Below are positions 28,855 to 31,940 of a DNA stretch of 31,940 nucleotides, piece after piece. The DNA lies in IMG/VR virus record IMGVR_UViG_3300030450_001613, positions 1 to 31,940 of that record. One strand, given 5' to 3'. Every line of letters begins with the position of its first letter. Position 1 is the first letter of the stretch. This DNA is from a virus. The translations under genes were made by a program, and so were the position numbers. A model generated the notes under the pieces. It did no database searches and was not told the DNA's origin. It saw nothing but the letters and a program-made list of their open reading frames with translations.

Positions 28855-29254
28855 TGCTCTTACCTTTCACTTTCTCATAAGTTCTACCGCCAAAATAACC
28901 TGCAAAAACTACCCATAATAATTCTTTAACTACCTCTAGTTCATCTATTTGCATATACCAACCAACTACAAAGGCTACTGTTAAAAAGGCTAAAGTCAAA
29001 GGGCGTACATTTTGGGCTAACCAACTTGATTTTGAATCTGCAACCCACCTTTCTGTAATGCCGTCAAACTCGTGTATTTCTTGGTCAAGTTTTTTAAGTG
29101 CTATTTCTTTGTCTGCATCAGACATATTTGAACCACCTATAAGTGTTTTTATTACACTACCTGCAGGTGTACTATCCAACAAACCTCCAAGAATATTGGG
29201 TGCTGTTTTAAGTAAAAATTTTCCTACTTTTGTTTCTTTTAATGGTTTACTCAT
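28847..29254 (-). CDS. Holin-like membrane protein (3TM/GTA-type)
   Basis: 135 aa. It has a Gly/Ala N-terminus, an amphipathic helix with ITERWVADSKSSWLAQNVRPLTL (66-88), and membrane segments at about 85-101 and 109-122 (LWVVFAGYFGG). The SWLAxNVRP motif before the first membrane segment is typical of the 3TM/GTA holin family. It would form membrane lesions that release the peptidase. It lies 23 bases after that gene. Confidence 0.7.
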   Translation of the reverse strand: MSKPLKETKVGKFLLKTAPNILGGLLDSTPAGSVIKTLIGGSNMSDADKEIALKKLDQEIHEFDGITERWVADSKSSWLAQNVRPLTLAFLTVAFVVGWYMQIDELEVVKELLWVVFAGYFGGRTYEKVKGKSNG

Positions 29255-29277
29255 ACTGTAAAGTTAGGCCTGCGGTG

Positions 29278-29652
29278 CTAGTATGTCCATAGACAATAGG
29301 GTTTGCTAGGGTCGTCATCAACGTGTATGAATCCTTTAGCAACTCCAAATCTTTTAAACCCTGCTTGTTGTAATGCTTCCAACAGTTGTAGTCTGTGTGC
29401 TGAATCTTTAACTCTGATATCGACTGCTCTGCCGATAAGATGACTGGAATTTTTTGATGCTGAATATCCATCTTGTCTAAGTTTTTCATTAAAGTTTTGG
29501 CTACGATAACCGCTTGAAATAATAAAAGGAAAGTTAGCAATGCCCCTAGCTTTTTCAAGTTTTTGTAAAAATTCAGGGTGCATATTAATGCCACTATTTT
29601 TTTGGTCAGGGCTATCAAACTCAGTATACTTAAAATATTCTAAATCTATCAT
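29278..29652 (-). CDS. Endolysin-like M15 D,D-peptidase
   Basis: 124 aa. Zinc ligands H71, D78 and H110 lie in SSHLIGRAVDI and GFIHVD, with the preceding SSGYRS (46-51). This is the M15A/M15_3 (zinc D-Ala-D-Ala carboxypeptidase-like) family; it cuts peptidoglycan cross-links. No signal peptide or cell-wall-binding domain, so it relies on a holin. The ATG overlaps the 32-aa membrane gene (ATGA). Confidence 0.85.
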   Translation of the reverse strand: MIDLEYFKYTEFDSPDQKNSGINMHPEFLQKLEKARGIANFPFIISSGYRSQNFNEKLRQDGYSASKNSSHLIGRAVDIRVKDSAHRLQLLEALQQAGFKRFGVAKGFIHVDDDPSKPYCLWTY

Positions 29653-29747
29653 TTAATTATCATAATTAAAAACAATAAAATCGCCACAATATATAATAAT
29701 TTTTTTGTTAGTGATATATTTTTCCACCATATTTTTATTTTATCCAT
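29649..29747 (-). CDS. 32-aa membrane protein of lysis block
   Basis: 32 aa: a basic amphipathic start (MDKIKIWWKNISLTKK) and a single membrane segment (LLYIVAILLFLIMIIK). Coupled to the peptidase by a 4-base overlap and 1 base from the upstream gene. A pinholin, lysis regulator or structural membrane peptide is possible. Confidence 0.55.
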   Translation of the reverse strand: MDKIKIWWKNISLTKKLLYIVAILLFLIMIIK

Positions 29748-29748
29748 A

Positions 29749-30150
29749 CTATTTACATTTACAATCTTTGTTATTACACCTAATTTTTTTGTCAAAATCA
29801 ACTGCTGCAAGTAAAGTTAATCTTTCTATTGTTTCTGATTGACTTTTTATAAGCATACCTTCTAAAGAATCTTTTTGACTTACAAGCATTTCTACTCTAT
29901 TTTCTAAACCTTGTATTTTTTTCTTTGCATCTTCTAAGTCATCGGGGTTACGTCCAGTTATAGTAGCTATAATCATTGCAACTGAGGCAGCTATCATCCC
30001 AATTAAAGTATTTACAATTTGTGCATTTTTATCAGGTATAGAAAATTTAGAAAGGTATATTAATATTCCTACTATAAGAAAAAACACAAGCAATGCTCCT
30101 AAAAAGTGCCTGATATCTTTAGCCGCACCATTAGTAATTTTATTTGTCAT
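29749..30150 (-). CDS. 133-aa membrane/coiled-coil protein (holin or spanin-like)
   Basis: 133 aa. Two membrane segments (about 16-33 and 46-66), then a coiled coil (73-112) and a short Cys-rich end (CNNKDCKCK). Two membrane helices plus coiled coil recall class II holins or inner-membrane spanins. Its neighbours (peptidase and holin-like) support a lysis role. The start overlaps the 37-aa gene by 11 bases. Confidence 0.6.
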   Translation of the reverse strand: MTNKITNGAAKDIRHFLGALLVFFLIVGILIYLSKFSIPDKNAQIVNTLIGMIAASVAMIIATITGRNPDDLEDAKKKIQGLENRVEMLVSQKDSLEGMLIKSQSETIERLTLLAAVDFDKKIRCNNKDCKCK

Positions 30151-30253
30151 ATTTTTTTGTTATTGGTCTATAAGACTGTATAAACCTTTCTTTTATTTTG
30201 TTCATTCTAACACCCTGTATTTGATTTTGCCTAAAACTTATTCCCTGCCACAT
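30140..30253 (-). CDS. 37-aa basic protein, unknown
   Basis: 37 aa, starting [17 protein letters not shown], then basic helix NKIKERFIQ. The ISFRQNxIQGVR phrase seems familiar to me from tiny flavobacterial phage proteins. Its start follows the 50-aa gene stop directly (TAGATG); its end overlaps the next gene by 11 bases. Role unknown. Confidence 0.5.
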   Translation of the reverse strand: MWQGISFRQNQIQGVRMNKIKERFIQSYRPITKKYDK

Positions 30254-30406
30254 CTATTTCAACTTTTTATATTCATTAATAATTTTTAGTACTGTATAAA
30301 TAATAGTACCTACTAATAATATAACGCTTAAATACTGTTCTATTGCAGTAAAACTTATAAATAAAACTGTTGCATTTACTAAAAATAGTTGTCGCATTTG
30401 TTCCAT
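30254..30406 (-). CDS. 50-aa two-helix membrane protein
   Basis: 50 aa with two hydrophobic segments (about 7-20 and 24-42: FLVNATVLFISF, YLSVILLVGTIIYTVLK) and a basic end. Its ATG overlaps the lectin-gene stop (TAATG). Small two-helix proteins at the entry to a lysis block are often holins or antiholins. No family signature. Confidence 0.55.
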   Translation of the reverse strand: MEQMRQLFLVNATVLFISFTAIEQYLSVILLVGTIIYTVLKIINEYKKLK

Positions 30407-31197
30407 TAGGTTAGTCCAAATTTAGCTTTATCTGCATTGTAATTTGTTAAAACTTCTGATGCACTTAATGCTTTAGAATATAGTCTGCATATCCTAAAAA
30501 CACCGTTCCAAGCTTCATTTGAATATCCATATCTACCACCAATTATAAAATCTGCTGCTTGTGTTCTTGGTGTACCACCACCACTTGAGATTGAGCCTGC
30601 TGCTGCACCGTTTTGATAAAATATAATTGTTGTTGCGTTTATAGTTACGACATATTGAGCAAAAAACCCATAGTTTAAATTACTTGTACTTAGATTTGCG
30701 TAAGTATTACCATTAGCTGAATAATGTAAAGAGTGCATACCCCCCTGACTTGCTGTACTGCTTACACCATATAAACCAAGTATAAAATTTTCAGCTGTTC
30801 CATAAGTACTTGACCCAGCCCTTCCGTATGCGTGTGCAAAAACTCCACCATTAGAATGTTTTGAATCAATTTTACACCAAACCTCTAAAGTGTAATTTGT
30901 TGCAGTACTACCTAATATTGTACTAAATGATTGATTTGCTGATAATTGAGTATTACCAGTGCCATTTTGAAATTTCCAACCTTGATTACCTAAAGCATCT
31001 ACGCTAGAAGCATCACTTTTATTGACATCACTTGGGTCTAGAAAGTCACCTGTTGCACTACCTGCTAAAGCTGTAAGCACACCAGTTGAGCCACTTAAAC
31101 TTGTTTGTGTTGTATCCCAGTGTAACTTTAAATCAGTGGCTACAGCACCTGCTGAACTTGTACCTTTTAATAATATACTATCTTTTACTGAACTCAT
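30406..31197 (-). CDS. LamG/concanavalin-like lectin-domain tail protein
   Basis: 263 aa. Residues about 95-250 have the LamG_3 layout: FSTILGSTATNYTLEVWCKIDS, GGVFAHAYG, a YVVTINATTIIFYQNGAAAGS strand pair, FIIGGRYGYS, WNGVFRICRLYSKALSASEV. Such jelly-roll domains bind glycans. The gene follows the fibre-associated gene, so it is likely a tail-tip or fibre receptor-binding unit. The ATG lies 1 base inside the preceding stop. Confidence 0.75.
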   Translation of the reverse strand: MSSVKDSILLKGTSSAGAVATDLKLHWDTTQTSLSGSTGVLTALAGSATGDFLDPSDVNKSDASSVDALGNQGWKFQNGTGNTQLSANQSFSTILGSTATNYTLEVWCKIDSKHSNGGVFAHAYGRAGSSTYGTAENFILGLYGVSSTASQGGMHSLHYSANGNTYANLSTSNLNYGFFAQYVVTINATTIIFYQNGAAAGSISSGGGTPRTQAADFIIGGRYGYSNEAWNGVFRICRLYSKALSASEVLTNYNADKAKFGLT

Positions 31198-31661
31198 TAT
31201 ATAAATTTTACTATGTCAAGTTTTTTTGTTAGTTTATTTAAAGCAATAACATCATCATCATATTTTTTTCTAATTGCATCCCTTTCATCTTTAATTGCTT
31301 GTGATAATTCAACACCAGTTTCAAATGCTTCTAATGCCGCAGCCCTAGTTGGCTCTAACAAAATATCACGTCTTATTTCAAGCTGTAATAATTTTTGTTC
31401 TTTTAATTCACTAACACTTTCAGAAAAAGTTTTGTTTTTTAAACTATATACAAACTTGCCTTTAGTTTTGTTAAATTTTAAGTCCTTTAATTCTTGTACC
31501 CTACTATCATATTCAGGTACTTCTACTTTATAAAAACCCTCATCAGCTAATTCATCATCTGATAATAAATTAAAGCCAGTTAAATAATATTTTTTGCCAT
31601 TATAATTGCTTGGCAATACATTAAATGTTTTTATTTTTTTATTAGTCTCTTTTGCATACAT
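31197..31661 (-). CDS. Fibre-associated protein (assembly-chaperone-like)
   Basis: 154 aa. An N-terminal beta part (TFNVLPSNYNGKKYYLTGFNLLSDDELADEGFYKV) is followed by a long C-terminal coiled coil (90-150: SELKEQKLLQLEIRRDILLE). The domain order resembles small fibre-assembly proteins placed after fibre genes. In circular order it begins 17 bases after the tail-fibre stop, inside the terminal repeat. Function inferred from position and layout. Confidence 0.5.
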   Translation of the reverse strand: MYAKETNKKIKTFNVLPSNYNGKKYYLTGFNLLSDDELADEGFYKVEVPEYDSRVQELKDLKFNKTKGKFVYSLKNKTFSESVSELKEQKLLQLEIRRDILLEPTRAAALEAFETGVELSQAIKDERDAIRKKYDDDVIALNKLTKKLDIVKFI

Positions 31662-31940
31662 AATTATTATATTAAATTTTACGCCCCAATATCAGTTGCA
31701 TCTGCAGTATAATTAGTTAAACTATAAGCAAACTCAGGTTGTGCTGAATCATCGTGTAAACAAGTAACCTGCAAAAGATTAGATTTACTACCATCATAAT
31801 CAGCACTTACTTGATAATGATATGATGTACCTGTACCTTGATCTGTAACATTAATAGTTTGACTACCAGTTAAACCACATATTTCAATTGTTTGCCCTAC
31901 TTTATATCCTGTATAATCTAAAGTTGTAGTACCATTTAAA
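31622..31940. repeat. Right copy of diverged terminal direct repeat
   Basis: Second copy of bases 1-319, 14 substitutions. Within it the fibre gene (87 codons) differs at 12 positions, of which only one changes an amino acid (A to T). The five-prime part of the fibre-associated gene differs at two positions, one of which changes an amino acid. Confidence 0.9.
31679..31940 (-). CDS. Partial tail-fibre gene (second copy, C-terminal 86 aa)
   Basis: This is the C-terminus of the tail fibre, running off the right edge. It is identical to the 58-873 product over its last 86 residues except A to T near the start. It represents the same gene in the circular genome, or an allele of it, not an independent gene. 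Confidence 0.85.
   Translation of the reverse strand, partial: LNGTTTLDYTGYKVGQTIEICGLTGSQTINVTDQGTGTSYHYQVSADYDGSKSNLLQVTCLHDDSAQPEFAYSLTNYTADATDIGA

Noticed and set aside
29247-29618. Same-strand 123-codon ORF overlapping the M15 peptidase in another frame, with a hydrophobic N-terminus
   Set aside because: The peptidase frame has intact zinc ligands; the other frame has no recognisable family and no independent space. An embedded spanin was considered but lacks support.
1-31940. tRNA genes, CRISPR arrays, integrase or attachment sites
   Set aside because: No cloverleaf-like G+C-richer segments, no regularly spaced repeats and no recombinase motifs were seen. The absence of an integrase fits a lytic phage.

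Overview
The window looks like an essentially complete, strictly lytic tailed-phage genome, probably a marine siphovirus of Bacteroidota/Flavobacteriia. Three things support this. The DNA is very AT-rich. Shine-Dalgarno sequences are almost absent, and a TAnnTTTG-type (Bacteroidota -7) promoter lies at 27697-27704. Many proteins resemble families I know mainly from flavobacterial phages. Every gene I accept is on the minus strand, so transcription runs from high to low coordinates. Bases 1-319 and 31622-31940 are the same sequence at about 95.6% identity (14 differences). Joining the ends gives a circular or terminally redundant genome of about 31.6 kb. There is no integrase, tRNA, CRISPR or insertion sequence, and no gene-free stretch over 300 bases. 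The longest gap is about 180 bases, at 28542-28719.

In transcription order, the replication and metabolism block (about 28.5 to 21.4 kb) starts with small zinc-finger proteins and a NinG-like protein. A clear terminator follows (27724-27751), then a TAnnTTTG promoter. Next come an OB-fold SSB-like protein, a small protein with an SSB-like tail, a DnaB/RecA-type helicase, a sigma-like factor, a PD-(D/E)xK nuclease, a FEN/PIN 5'-3' exonuclease and a DnaA domain IV-like protein, with many tiny overlapping genes between them. No DNA polymerase or primase is visible. A tightly coupled cassette follows: a ParB-fold protein, a DxD sugar transferase, a TET-associated-type glycosyltransferase and a TET/JBP-type 2-oxoglutarate/Fe(II) oxygenase (21951 down to 19168). 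I read it as a DNA-base oxidation and glycosylation system. No DNA methyltransferase is visible in the window.

The virion block (19.2 kb to 0) runs terminase small and large subunits; a probable tail-assembly chaperone with a -1 frameshift; tail completion, gp10-like and tail proteins; tape measure; a multidomain prohead protease; an Ig-repeat protein; scaffold; major capsid; tail tube; portal; connector; tail fibre. Tail genes therefore sit between the terminase and the head genes, which is unusual. Across the junction (31.7 to 28.7 kb) lie a fibre-associated protein, a LamG-like lectin and a lysis block of small membrane proteins, an M15 peptidase and a holin-like protein.

Five virion-block genes carry ACGTTATAT (or its CGTTATAT core) exactly 4 bases before the ATG. 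Two terminators flank the tail-tube region. Most genes overlap by 1-30 bases, which suggests widespread translational coupling.
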